A DNA stretch of 64,000 nucleotides from Sphingomonas limnosediminicola (GTDB taxonomy: Bacteria; Pseudomonadota; Alphaproteobacteria; Sphingomonadales; Sphingomonadaceae). The stretch is from contig NZ_BAABBM010000001.1 in NCBI RefSeq assembly GCF_039537965.1, positions 1,550,001-1,614,000 of the forward strand. The letters are read 5' to 3'. This document shows, piece by piece, positions 20,712 to 28,984 of the stretch (positions within the stretch are counted from its first letter, which is position 1; every line of letters starts with the position of its first letter). The notes under the pieces were generated by a model that worked only from the letters and a program-made list of their open reading frames with translations, was not told the origin of the DNA and made no database searches. The position numbers and the translations under genes are program-made.

Positions 20712-21329
20712 TTACTTCGTCTTGGGCGCAGCCTTCTTCGTGGTCTTCGCGCCCGCTGCATCCAGCTCTGCCTTGGTCATGCTCATCACCAGGCCCTTGT
20801 CGTTCTTGCCGAAGCTGGACACAGGAATTTCGGCGCGCGCCTTGCCGGTGCTCACGACGGCGCCCTTCGCACTGACTGATTCGACCTTCCCGACGATCGC
20901 ACCTTTCTGATCGTAAACCGGCACGCCGGCCTTGACGTCGGCCGCGGTCGCCGCGGTCACGGTCGCGCCAGTCTGGTCGGTCGCAGCCTGTGTTGTCGTC
21001 GTTGTCGTCGTAGTCGCCGGCGCGCCGGTCGCGTCAGGCGCAGTGGTCGTGGTCTGCGTCGTCTTGCTGGTGCTGCTCTGAGCGGGAGCCGACGGATCGG
21101 CCGGCTGGCTTGTCGTCGTCTGCGTCGTGTCGGTGGTCTTCTGCACCGCGATCGGCGCACCCGTCTCATCGGGCACGGCGGCCGTGCTCGACGTCGTCTG
21201 CGTGGTGGTCGTTTGCGTCTTCGCCGGCGTTTGTGGCTTGACCGTCGGTGCGGCCGTCGTCGTCTGAGCCAGCGTCGGGGCCGAAGAAGCGCCTAGCAAA
21301 CCCGCCAGCAATAGGGCGCGTAAAGTCAT
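20712..21329 (-). CDS. Secreted Thr/Gln-rich protein with C-terminal PRC-barrel-like segment
   Basis: 205 residues. A signal peptide (cleavage after PTLAQ near residue 22) is followed by a low-complexity stretch, residues 23-125, made mostly of Thr, Gln, Ala, Pro and Ser, with runs such as TTTTTTTT. The last 75 residues (GVPVYDQKGAIVGKVESVSAKGAVVS) look like a small beta-barrel of the PRC type, and the end is Lys-rich. I know no function. The Thr-rich region may be a flexible linker in the periplasm or at the surface. It is convergent with the TIGR02117 gene. Confidence 0.7.
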   Translation of the reverse strand: MTLRALLLAGLLGASSAPTLAQTTTAAPTVKPQTPAKTQTTTTQTTSSTAAVPDETGAPIAVQKTTDTTQTTTSQPADPSAPAQSSTSKTTQTTTTAPDATGAPATTTTTTTTQAATDQTGATVTAATAADVKAGVPVYDQKGAIVGKVESVSAKGAVVSTGKARAEIPVSSFGKNDKGLVMSMTKAELDAAGAKTTKKAAPKTK

Positions 21330-21439
21330 GATTTATCTCCTGTTTTTAAGAAATTCCGGAGATAGAACGACTAGCATCGACTGCAGCTGCACTCTCAACG
21401 GCGAGCCGTTTTTGTCGGGCGATAGACGGTTGCTTGCCG

Positions 21440-22783
21440 CTACAGGACGTAGCGGCTGAGGTCGGCGTTGCGGGCGATGTTGCTGAGCTGCTTCTCGACA
21501 AAAGCGGCGTCGACGACGAGCGTTTCGCCGCGACGGTCCTCGGCCTCGAAGCTGATGTCTTCGAGCAGCTTTTCCATCACCGTCTGGAGCCGACGCGCGC
21601 CGATATTCTCGACCGCCTCGTTCACCTCGGCGGCGATGCGGGCGAGCGCATCGATACCGCTGTCGTCGAACGTTACGGTGACGCCCTCCGTCCCTAGCAG
21701 CGCCTGATATTGCTCGGTCAGGCTGGCGCGGGTCGCCGACAGGATGCGAACGAAATCCTCCTGCGTCAGCGCCTTTAGCTCGACGCGAATCGGCAGACGC
21801 CCCTGCAGCTCCGGCAGCAAATCGGCAGGCTTGGCGATGTGAAAGGCGCCGCTGGCGATGAAAAGGATGTGGTCCGTTTTCAGTGGGCCGTATTTGGTCG
21901 CGACCGTCGTGCCTTCGATCAACGGGAGAAGGTCGCGCTGCACGCCCTCGCGGCTGACCGATCCGCCACGCACGTCGCTCACGGCGATCTTGTCGATCTC
22001 GTCGAGGAAGACGATGCCGTTCGCCTCGGCGTCGGCGAGTGCGACGCGGTTGATGTCGTCCGGATCGACGCGCTTGTCGGCCTCTTCCTCGGTGAGGCGC
22101 GCGAAAGCTTCCGGCACCTTGAGATTGCGGCGCTTGCGCGGCTGCTGGCCGCCGAGCTTCCCCATCATCGATTTGAGGTCGAACACCTGCGCGCCCATGC
22201 CGGGGATCTCGAATGGCATCGCCGGAGCCTCGTCGACCTCGATCTCGACCTCGGCCTTGTCGAGGCTGCCGTCGGAGAAGCGTTGCCTGAAACTCTGCCG
22301 CGTCGCTTCGCTCGACCCCTTGCCGGTGAGCGCGTCGAGCAGCCGGTCCATCGCCGCTTCCTCGGCCGCGGCCTTCACCTTGTTCCGCCGTCGGTCGCGT
22401 TCCAGCCGCACCGCTTCCTCGACCAGGTCGCGGGCGATCTGCTCAACGTCGCGGCCGACATAGCCGACCTCGGTGAACTTGGTCGCTTCAACCTTCACAA
22501 ACGGCGCATCGGCGAGCTTCGCCAAGCGCCGGCTGATCTCTGTCTTGCCGCAGCCCGTGGGTCCGATCATCAGGATGTTTTTCGGCGTCACTTCGTCGCG
22601 AAGCTCGGGGCCGAGTTGCTGACGGCGCCAGCGATTGCGCAGCGCAACCGCGACGGCGCGCTTCGCGTCGTCCTGGCCGACGATATGTTCGTTAAGCGCG
22701 GCGACGATCGCCTTTGGGGTGAGCTTGTCTTGCACTTCGGAGGAGTCCCCGCCGCTTTGGGGAATGGTCGCGTGAATGTTCAT
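21440..22783 (-). CDS. hslU: ATP-dependent protease ATPase subunit HslU
   Basis: 447 residues from ATG 22783, which has GGAGG directly upstream though only two bases away; an in-frame GTG at 22735 would give 431 residues and a more standard N-terminus before [11 protein letters not shown]. Walker A is [15 protein letters not shown], Walker B region [12 protein letters not shown], the family insertion domain is rich in charged residues, and the C-terminus SRYVL inserts into HslV. HslU unfolds proteins and feeds them to HslV. The hslV gene is not adjacent: an oxidoreductase gene lies between. Confidence 0.95.
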   Translation of the reverse strand: MNIHATIPQSGGDSSEVQDKLTPKAIVAALNEHIVGQDDAKRAVAVALRNRWRRQQLGPELRDEVTPKNILMIGPTGCGKTEISRRLAKLADAPFVKVEATKFTEVGYVGRDVEQIARDLVEEAVRLERDRRRNKVKAAAEEAAMDRLLDALTGKGSSEATRQSFRQRFSDGSLDKAEVEIEVDEAPAMPFEIPGMGAQVFDLKSMMGKLGGQQPRKRRNLKVPEAFARLTEEEADKRVDPDDINRVALADAEANGIVFLDEIDKIAVSDVRGGSVSREGVQRDLLPLIEGTTVATKYGPLKTDHILFIASGAFHIAKPADLLPELQGRLPIRVELKALTQEDFVRILSATRASLTEQYQALLGTEGVTVTFDDSGIDALARIAAEVNEAVENIGARRLQTVMEKLLEDISFEAEDRRGETLVVDAAFVEKQLSNIARNADLSRYVL

Positions 22784-22817
22784 TTCCTCCGATATGTTGG
22801 TGGACCCGCGACGCGCT

Positions 22818-23909
22818 TCAAGCGGTGCAGCGGAAGCTGTCGAAGAAGCGCTTCTGGCTTGAGACGATGCGATCGATCGTCGCCGGCACCGGCACCGCCT
22901 CCCAAACGTCGCGCTCGAACGTCCCGCCGAGGATGATGCCGTCGGCCCGTGGGAACATGTAGCCCGGCCCGCCGGTGAGTGCGTAGCGGATGTCCGGCTG
23001 CGGCTCGAGAATGGCGAGCTGGCCCCGGATCGGCTGCAGCTCCTGGTCGCCGAACAGCTCTCGCGATCCGAGACCCGTGCAGTTAAACACGAGCGCTTCC
23101 GGAATTGCGGCGATGTCAGCCGGTGAACCGAAACGACGAACTTCGATCTTGCCGCCGGCAATCTGCACGTCGCGGATCATCTGGCGGAGGTAGCGCCCGG
23201 TCTCGACATACATCGTGTCGTAGACCACGACATTGTCGAGCGGGAACGGATGTTCGGCGGGCGTTAGCGTCCGGTTGATCGGCGGGAAGTTGGCGATGAC
23301 CTGCGCTTCGGGCGCGCTCGCTTCGACATAGGTCGGCAGCCAGTGAATTCCGTAATCGTCGCCGACCATGATCTGGTAGCGCCGCCAGCTATATTCGAGC
23401 GCCCTTACGAACTGTTCCCTGAATGCGGGCGTTACCGAATCGTCGCGGAACAGACCGAATGGGTGAAACTGACCGCCGGCGACATTTGACGTCGTGTCAG
23501 GTGGAAGCGCTGCGGCATAGATCGTGACCGGGAAGCCGGCCTCCTGGACCAGCCGCGCGGTCGACAGGCCGACGACGCCGGAACCGATGACCGCAACCGG
23601 CCCGCTGTGGCCTTGAAGCCCGAGCTCGATCGCAAGCTTCGACGTGCCCCAGCTCATCGTGATGCCGCTGCCGCCGTGACCGTAATTGTGCACCAGCCGC
23701 TTCGTGCCAAGCTGCTCGGCCCGAACCACGAAACCCGACTTTCGATAAGGCCGGAGGCCGGCGACCGTTCGGATCACGCGGCTGGCGTCGACTTGCACCG
23801 GCACCAGCGGCGTGCACGTCGCAAGCCGACGCGGCCGTGCATCGACCGTCGCACAACCGCTGAGCAGTGCGGCGGAACCTGCGGCGAAGGTTCGGCGATC
23901 CAAGATCAC
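22818..23909 (-). CDS. Exported FAD-dependent oxidoreductase, DAO-like with permuted motif order
   Basis: 363 residues. The N-terminus has a twin-arginine (DRRTFAAG) and a lipobox-like LLSGC (Cys19), so it is probably a Tat-exported lipoprotein. The D-amino-acid oxidase C-terminal signature ([10 protein letters not shown], then [15 protein letters not shown] at 74-88) comes before the FAD Rossmann motif [16 protein letters not shown] (105-120), followed by [20 protein letters not shown] and RGQLAIL as in the rest of DAO. The usual order is reversed, suggesting circular permutation. It likely oxidises an amine or amino acid in the periplasm; substrate unknown. Situated between hslV and hslU on the same strand. 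Confidence 0.8.
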   Translation of the reverse strand: MILDRRTFAAGSAALLSGCATVDARPRRLATCTPLVPVQVDASRVIRTVAGLRPYRKSGFVVRAEQLGTKRLVHNYGHGGSGITMSWGTSKLAIELGLQGHSGPVAVIGSGVVGLSTARLVQEAGFPVTIYAAALPPDTTSNVAGGQFHPFGLFRDDSVTPAFREQFVRALEYSWRRYQIMVGDDYGIHWLPTYVEASAPEAQVIANFPPINRTLTPAEHPFPLDNVVVYDTMYVETGRYLRQMIRDVQIAGGKIEVRRFGSPADIAAIPEALVFNCTGLGSRELFGDQELQPIRGQLAILEPQPDIRYALTGGPGYMFPRADGIILGGTFERDVWEAVPVPATIDRIVSSQKRFFDSFRCTA

Positions 23910-23932
23910 CCGCCGACCCTAGCCGCTTCACG

Positions 23933-24469
23933 TCACGCTTCAATCGTCTCGACGGTCACCTGGTCGTTGGTGAAGACACAGACTTCGGCGGCGATCTTCA
24001 TCGCCTTGCGTGCGAGCACTTCGGGATCGGGCTCATACTCCGCGAGCGCCTTTGCGGCCGATAGCGCATAATTGCCGCCCGAGCCGATCGCCGCGATTCC
24101 GCCTTCCGGCTCCAGCACATCGCCATTGCCGGTCAGGATCAGCAGCTGCTCGGCATCGGCGACAATCATCAGCGCCTCCAGGTTCCGGAGATATTTATCG
24201 GTCCGCCAGTCCTTCGCGAGCTCGACTGCCGAGCGCAGCAGTTGACCGTTATATTGCTCGAGCTTTCGCTCCAGCCGTTCGAACAGGGTGAAGGCGTCGG
24301 CGGTCGCGCCGGCGAAGCCGCCGATGACCTTGCCGTCCCCGATGCGGCGCACCTTCTTCGCGTTGGGCTTGATCACCGTGTTGCCAAGGCTGACTTGCCC
24401 GTCACCGGCGATGACGGTCTTGCCGCCCTTCTTGACGCCGATGATCGTCGTTCCGTGATATTGTTCCAT
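23933..24469 (-). CDS. hslV: ATP-dependent protease subunit HslV
   Basis: 178 residues. After a six-residue leader (MEQYHG) the chain begins [10 protein letters not shown], whose first Thr becomes the catalytic N-terminal nucleophile. [13 protein letters not shown] and [18 protein letters not shown] follow as in all HslV. It forms the double hexamer peptidase core of the HslVU protease. It is first in a leftward run with the oxidoreductase gene and hslU. Confidence 0.96.
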   Translation of the reverse strand: MEQYHGTTIIGVKKGGKTVIAGDGQVSLGNTVIKPNAKKVRRIGDGKVIGGFAGATADAFTLFERLERKLEQYNGQLLRSAVELAKDWRTDKYLRNLEALMIVADAEQLLILTGNGDVLEPEGGIAAIGSGGNYALSAAKALAEYEPDPEVLARKAMKIAAEVCVFTNDQVTVETIEA

Positions 24470-24518
24470 GTCCGCTCAGGTGGGATGCGCGCCTGACGGC
24501 TGCAAGCGCGGCCTAATT

Positions 24519-24530
24519 GAACATTTGTTC
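24519..24530. promoter_or_regulatory. 12-bp palindrome upstream of hslV
   Basis: GAACATTTGTTC, two 4-bp arms around ATTT, lies 50 bases upstream of the hslV ATG and could be an operator. The form GAAC-N4-GTTC resembles the Gram-positive LexA box rather than the alphaproteobacterial GTTC-N7-GTTC direct repeat, so the binding protein is not clear. Nothing else was found in the 139-base gap. Confidence 0.3.
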
Positions 24531-24608
24531 GAAGCGCTTGCCGGGTATGAGTCACATCATCGCGACTTCGGCACTATGGTCGTGTGAGCGACGAGAGCCG
24601 CGACTGGG

Positions 24609-25181
24609 TCACGCGCGGCGTTCCTCGAAGCGGCGGTCCGGCACCAGCCAGATGATCGCGACCCCAATATAGATGGCGATGGAGATGAACGGCGACACGA
24701 ACGCTGCCGGCACTGATGCCAGGTACAGCGCGAAGCTGATCCATTCCTTCGAGCCCGCCCCGAGCGCGCGCTTCACCTCAGACCGCTCGCCCTCGCCCTT
24801 GATCAGGGTGCGCTCGAGAATGACGTAAGAGATCGAAGCGCCGACTAGGACCAGGCCGAACGAGGCGACGGGCAAAGAGGTCATGCCCGCTTCGTCGATC
24901 CACCGGATCATCAAGGGAAATAAAGTGAGCCAGAACAACAAGGCATGGTTCGCCCATAGCGCGGCGCCGGTCACAGCCCGCGCCGAGCTCATCATGTGAT
25001 GATGGTTGTTCCAGTAAATGGCGACATAGACGAAGGCGAGCAGGTAAGCGGCGAGCAAGGGCAGGACGGCAAGCACCGCGCCGAACGTCGGTTCCGCAGG
25101 GAATTTGAGTTCGAGCACCATGATCGTCAGCACGATCGCGACCACGCCGTCGGTGAGCGCATTCAGACGGCCCGGACTCAT
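24609..25181 (-). CDS. TMEM175/DUF1211 family membrane protein
   Basis: 190 residues from ATG 25181, with a GGAGG site nine or so bases upstream. The N-terminus RLNALTDGVVAIVLTIMVLEL is the TMEM175 signature (the pore helix with F/L-S/T-D pattern), and NNHHHMM follows the second helix. About six membrane helices are visible. Bacterial TMEM175 proteins form potassium-leak channels. The gene lies downstream of the lysis cassette remnant but has no visible link to it. Confidence 0.82.
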   Translation of the reverse strand: MSPGRLNALTDGVVAIVLTIMVLELKFPAEPTFGAVLAVLPLLAAYLLAFVYVAIYWNNHHHMMSSARAVTGAALWANHALLFWLTLFPLMIRWIDEAGMTSLPVASFGLVLVGASISYVILERTLIKGEGERSEVKRALGAGSKEWISFALYLASVPAAFVSPFISIAIYIGVAIIWLVPDRRFEERRA

Positions 25182-25216
25182 CGCATTCCCCCTCCTCTGT
25201 CGCCACTCTGACACGG

Positions 25217-25750
25217 CTACAGGCGCGGGTTGTTGTCAACCTTGGCTTGCCCCTTCAACCACTTGATCAGCTCGTCGAGCTGGATCGCCTGCTCGGTCGC
25301 GGTCAGCGCGTCGGCGGCAGGAAGTCCGTTTTCGTCGGCGGCTTCAGCAGTGCTGCTGGTGGTCGCGGGAAGGCCGGGCACTGACGCTGTGCCGCCACGA
25401 CCGGGATAGGCTGGGGCGGCCGGGGCTTGGACGCGCAGCCGATCAGCGCGAACGCAAGCAGCGGCAAGGCGGGCTTCAAAGTCATTCTTGGTCGTTTCGT
25501 TGATCGCGCGTTGCTCGGCGACGACGCGATCGGCAGCCTGGCGGTCGGCGGCGCGGGCAGCAGCGGTGGCCGCACGGATGTTCGCGACGGTGGTTGCGAG
25601 TGCAGCCTTCTGCTCGCCGTAGAGTTGCTCGAGGTGACCGCTCTCCGCCTTCCAAGCCGGTCTCGGCCCGCTGAAGAATCAGCAGAAGCGCGAGGCAAGC
25701 AGAGACGGCGATCCCCGCATGCCCTGAGTGTTTAGAAGCCGCAGGATCAC
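25217..25750 (-). pseudogene. Rz-like inner-membrane spanin, frameshifted
   Basis: The presumed GTG start (25748-25750) overlaps the holin stop as GTGA. The in-frame reading hits a TGA after about 23 codons, yet the neighbouring frame there encodes a good membrane helix (GIAVSACLALLLILQ). The original frame then resumes with a long periplasmic coiled coil (GHLEQLYGEQKAALATTV, AADRQAADRVVAEQRA) to the stop at 25217. Two compensating indels would restore a 177-residue i-spanin. Position after a holin and the nested Rz1 frame support the call; a sequencing error cannot be excluded. Confidence 0.6.
25303..25485 (-). CDS. Rz1-like outer-membrane spanin lipoprotein, nested in the Rz gene
   Basis: 60 residues beginning MTLKPALPLLAFALIGC, a lipoprotein signal with Cys near residue 17. 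The rest is proline-rich (SKPRPPQPIPVV, FPRPPAALLKPPTK), as in phage Rz1 proteins, and reads in a different frame inside the Rz coiled-coil region. o-Spanins pair with Rz across the periplasm to fuse the two membranes at the last step of lysis. This small gene is itself intact. Confidence 0.62.
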   Translation of the reverse strand: MTLKPALPLLAFALIGCASKPRPPQPIPVVAAQRQCPAFPRPPAALLKPPTKTDFLPPTR

Positions 25751-26049
25751 GTCCAGGTCTCCGGCTCGACGCAGGGGCCGTCGTGGTTGACCGACACTTT
25801 GAACCGGCCGACCGGCCCACCGGCAAGCAAGCCGACGATCACCACGACCATGGCGACAATGAATCCGCTGAGCGACCAGCCAAAAATCGCGACGATCGAA
25901 TGCAGCTCGCCGCGGGACCATCCGCCCCACATGAGCGGCGCGACCATAAAAACGGCGCAGGCGCCGCAGAACATACCTGCGGCGTCGGCGGCAGGCAGGC
26001 CGTAGATATAGCGCTGGCCCTCGGCGAACGTCTTGGGCGGTTGTAGCAT
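25747..26049 (-). CDS. Small two-helix membrane protein, probable holin
   Basis: 100 residues from ATG 26049 (GAGG ten bases upstream). Two membrane segments: about residues 24-45 (GMFCGACAVFMVAPLMWGGW) and 52-76 (SIVAIFGWSLSGFIVAMVVVIVG), with charged ends. I do not recognise the family, but it sits directly between a GH108 endolysin gene and an Rz/Rz1 pair, the standard place of a holin, which makes holes in the inner membrane to release endolysin. The role is inferred from context. Confidence 0.55.
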   Translation of the reverse strand: MLQPPKTFAEGQRYIYGLPAADAAGMFCGACAVFMVAPLMWGGWSRGELHSIVAIFGWSLSGFIVAMVVVIVGLLAGGPVGRFKVSVNHDGPCVEPETWT

Positions 26050-26110
26050 TATGTTCACACCTCGAACGATTGAAACGGGGGCCCTTCGACTTCTTCCACC
26101 TTGTGACCTT

Positions 26111-26664
26111 TCACGTGCCAATCCGGTTCGCGAGCCAGCAGTACAGGAAGGCCTCATTGGCGGGGCGGCGCTCGGCGAGGCGGAGGTAGCGTTCGCCCTG
26201 CAGCGCCTCGAGTGCACGGATGAGCACCGTCGCACCCCCGCATCCGCGCACCGCAAGAATGCGTCGAGCGCGGCGAGGGTCTGCGCGCCAACGTGGCCAT
26301 CAGGCGCCAGGTCGGCAAAGTCTTTCTCGTTACGGTTCAGCGCGGTAAGGGCGCGCTGCAGAAAGGTAACGGCGACCGCAGGGCCCATGTTCACGCCCGT
26401 GTCGAACAGCTCTGCGGCCAGCGCCGCGCTGCGCTTGGCAATCTCGTCGAGGCGCGGGCGCGACCAATAGAGTCTCTTGTAGATTGCCGCCGCTTCACTG
26501 CGCCGCAGCCCGCGCATTGCACCGGCATAGCAGTGGGCATGGGCAACCTGTTCGGTAATTCCGAAACGCGTCGCAGCTCCTTTTTCCGTCGGGTTCTCCA
26601 CGTACCCCCCTTCGCGGTCGATCACCGCGTCGACCAGACGGTCGACTTTTATCTCGTCCTGCAA
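26111..26664 (-). pseudogene. GH108 family endolysin, frameshifted
   Basis: Start TTG 26664 has GGAGG five bases upstream. The N-terminal part is a glycosyl hydrolase 108 muramidase: AVIDREGGYVENPTEKGAATR with the catalytic Glu in EGGY, FGITE, and IYKRLYWSRPRLDEI. The peptidoglycan-binding part follows (FLQRALTALNRNEKDF, GHVGAQTLAALDAFL). Near 26251-26256 a one-base loss shifts the frame; the correct end (TVLIRALEALQGERYLRLAER, NEAFLYCWLANRIGT) continues in the next frame to TGA 26111. Corrected length is 184 residues, normal for the family. Either a recent pseudogene or a sequencing error. Confidence 0.75.
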
Positions 26665-26777
26665 TGCACCCTCCTCGCCAAGTCGATAATTTCTAACCTT
26701 TTTGGTTTGCTTGAGAAAGCTTTACGAACCGGCAAAGTTTCGTGACGCGGGAGCGTGGGCTCGCTACTCGTCTGCTC

Positions 26778-28106
26778 ATGCTGCGCCGATTCTCAACCGC
26801 GTTCGCCGCTTTGTGCCTGTCCGCCACGCCTGCTCAAGCTGCCCTGACGCGTGCGGAACAAGCCATGGTCCGCACCATCGATGCCGAGCAGGCTCGAACG
26901 ACGAGCATGCTGGAGCGCTGGGTCGACCAGAACAGCGGCACTATGAATGTCGCCGGCGTTCGGGCCGTTCGCGACTTGGTCGACCCGGAATTCAAGGTGC
27001 TCGGTTTCACCACCGAATGGATCGACATGAAGGCAGCCGGTCGCGCCGGGCATCTCGTCGCGCGTCACAACGGCAGCAAGGCCAGCAAGCGGCTGCTCCT
27101 CATCGCCCACCTCGACACGGTGTTCGAACCGGACTCGCCGTTCCAGCGTTGGGAGCGTCAGGGCGACATGGCGCGCGGCCCAGGCGGCGGTGACGACAAG
27201 GGCGGGATCGCCGTCATCGTCGCCGCCCTCCGCGCGATGAAAGCCGCGGGCACGCTCGATCGCGCGAACATTACGGTGTTCCTGACCGGCGACGAAGAGG
27301 ATTCAGGCAATCCGATCACCATCGCCCGGCGCGACCTCATCGCTGAAGGGAAGAAGGCGGACGCAGCGCTCGACTTCGAGGACCTCGCCCAGGATGACGG
27401 ACAGAACGGACCGGTCGACCTCGGCTCCATCGCTCGCCGCAGCGCGGGAAGCTGGACGGTAAAGGTCACCGGCCGCAGCGCGCATTCGAGCGGCATCGGC
27501 AATCCCGGGGTAGGCTATGGCGCGATCTACGAGTTGGCGCGGATCCTCGACACGTTCCGGCGCGAGCTGCCTGACGATAAGCTGACCTATAACGTAGGCC
27601 TGATCGGCGGCGGCCAGAGCGCCGATCTCGATGAGGGTCGCATCCGGCTGCAGGCGACAGGAAAGACCAACATCGTCGCCGCCACCGCTGTCGCGCGCGG
27701 CGACCTTCGCGCGATCAGCCAGGAGCAGATTGAGCGAACGCGCGCGAAGATGCGCGCCATCGTCGCCCAGTCGCTGCCCGGCGCGAAAGCCGAGATCAGC
27801 TTCGACGAAGACGGCTATCCTCCGATGCCGCCGACCGCCGGCAATCGCGCGCTCCTCGGCCGGCTGAACGCCGTGAACCGGGACATGGGTCTCGCTGAAA
27901 TGACGGAGCTCGACCCGGCCAAGCGCGGCGCTGGCGACATCAGCTTCGTCGCCGCCGATGTCGATGGCCTGGTGGGTCTCGGGCCGGGAAGCGTTGGCTC
28001 GCATACGCCGAACGAGGCGGTTAATGTGCCGTCGATCTTCAAGCAGGCGAAGCGCGCCGCAATCCTGATGAGCCGGCTCGCCGCGGAGCCAAGATCCGGC
28101 CGCTAA
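26778..28106 (+). CDS. Secreted M20 family metallopeptidase
   Basis: 442 residues from ATG 26778, giving a signal peptide MLRRFSTAFAALCLSATPAQA; a GTG 12 codons earlier is possible. The dizinc ligands of M20 enzymes are visible: LIAHLDTVFEPDSP (His, with catalytic Asp two residues on), GGGDDKGG (bridging Asp), GDEEDSG (catalytic and metal Glu), and SHTPNEAVN (final His). A dimerisation lid lies between. By family it is a glutamate carboxypeptidase-like exopeptidase, here periplasmic. Its last codons overlap the tail of the RTX remnant on the other strand. Confidence 0.88.
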   Translation: MLRRFSTAFAALCLSATPAQAALTRAEQAMVRTIDAEQARTTSMLERWVDQNSGTMNVAGVRAVRDLVDPEFKVLGFTTEWIDMKAAGRAGHLVARHNGSKASKRLLLIAHLDTVFEPDSPFQRWERQGDMARGPGGGDDKGGIAVIVAALRAMKAAGTLDRANITVFLTGDEEDSGNPITIARRDLIAEGKKADAALDFEDLAQDDGQNGPVDLGSIARRSAGSWTVKVTGRSAHSSGIGNPGVGYGAIYELARILDTFRRELPDDKLTYNVGLIGGGQSADLDEGRIRLQATGKTNIVAATAVARGDLRAISQEQIERTRAKMRAIVAQSLPGAKAEISFDEDGYPPMPPTAGNRALLGRLNAVNRDMGLAEMTELDPAKRGAGDISFVAADVDGLVGLGPGSVGSHTPNEAVNVPSIFKQAKRAAILMSRLAAEPRSGR

Positions 28107-28345
28107 AGCACGAAGTCGGTATCGACGAAGTCAACGATGCCGATGACCTTGATCTTGATGTCGGCAGTGCCGTCGCCGTAGACGAAGATGTTCCCGCCCG
28201 ATTGTTCGTTGCGAAGCTCGCCTGCCGTGTACGTGAACGCTCCAGTTCCGGCGAACGAAAACACCTAGTCATCCGCTGCCAGCTCCTTGCGTCGATCTTT
28301 CTCACGTCGATCTTGCATGAAGCCGACTCGATGACGGTGAAATCC
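28103..28345 (-). pseudogene. Remnant of an RTX/M10-type calcium-binding C-terminal domain
   Basis: On the minus strand the last ~50 codons read VFSFAGTGAFTYTAGELR then QSGGNIFVYGDGTADIKI and end DFVDTDFVL, the closing part of the serralysin-type C-terminal domain of RTX exoproteins. Upstream the same frame meets a TAG, and the preceding piece (KIDVRKIDA) is in another frame, so at least one nonsense and one frameshift are present. No calcium repeats or catalytic domain remain; the 5' part is gone. A secreted protein gene that decayed here. Confidence 0.6.
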
Positions 28346-28530
28346 GTTCCTTCTTAATCGAGCTCGATCGCACGCGTTGTCGTACAAGTAGATTCTTACC
28401 GAACTCAAGGGTGGTGAACGCGTTCGCGCAGTGTCCCATATCGCTTGACAGCCGTAACAATCGGGAGCCTCTTCCAGGCTGGCCGTGTGCGTGCCGCCGC
28501 GGCCCGTGAGCCTCTGGGGGGAGGACGCAG
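28346..28530. other. Non-coding gap before membrane protein gene
   Basis: About 185 bases with no supported gene. The end carries a strong ribosome site (GGGGGGAGGA, about 28517-28526) for the next gene. It presumably holds that gene's promoter; no clear motif or hairpin was seen. Confidence 0.4.
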
Positions 28531-28977
28531 ATGCAACAAGCCGTGTCGGCGCGGGCGCCCGCGCACTTATGGATCGTCGGGATCCTGTCGTTCTTGTGGA
28601 ACTGCTTTGGCGGTTACGACTACACGATGACGCGCCTCAAGAACACGAACTACCTCTCGCAGATGGGCGATCCCAATGTCATCCTTTCTTACGTGAATGG
28701 CATGCCGATGTACGCTCAGATCGGGTGGGGACTTGGCGTCTGGTGCGCGCTTCTGGGATCGGTGCTGTTGCTGACGCGCAGCCGCTACGCCGTGCATGCA
28801 TTTGCAGTCTCGCTCGTCGGCGCGCTGCTGAGCTTTGGCGGACAATATCTCGGCCCGCCGCCGCCCGCGGAAATGAACTCCGGCGCGATGAAATACGTAC
28901 CGATGCTGATCATTGCGCTCGCCATTGCGCAGCTTTGGTACGCTTGGCGCGAGGCGCGCGAAGTCGTGCTCCGCTAA
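28531..28977 (+). CDS. Four-helix membrane protein of unknown function
   Basis: 148 residues with a strong ribosome site just upstream. Four membrane segments: about 12-30 (HLWIVGILSFLWNCFGGYDY), 62-82, 88-106 and 122-140. The phrase SFLWNCFGGYDYTMTRLKN near the N-terminus is conserved in many sphingomonad and other alphaproteobacterial proteins that are sometimes labelled sugar transporter without evidence. I would leave it as unknown. A hairpin follows the stop. Confidence 0.7.
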   Translation: MQQAVSARAPAHLWIVGILSFLWNCFGGYDYTMTRLKNTNYLSQMGDPNVILSYVNGMPMYAQIGWGLGVWCALLGSVLLLTRSRYAVHAFAVSLVGALLSFGGQYLGPPPPAEMNSGAMKYVPMLIIALAIAQLWYAWREAREVVLR

Positions 28978-28984
28978 GACCTAA

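Noticed and set aside
21396..21413. AACGG...CCGTT hairpin with T-run upstream of the Thr-rich gene
   Set aside because: It is oriented for plus-strand termination but the only plus gene ends about 690 bases earlier, and the stem has just five pairs.
26695..26710. AACC-TTTTT-GGTT inverted repeat before the M20 peptidase gene
   Set aside because: Four-base arms in an AT-rich stretch occur by chance; no terminator or operator features accompany it.
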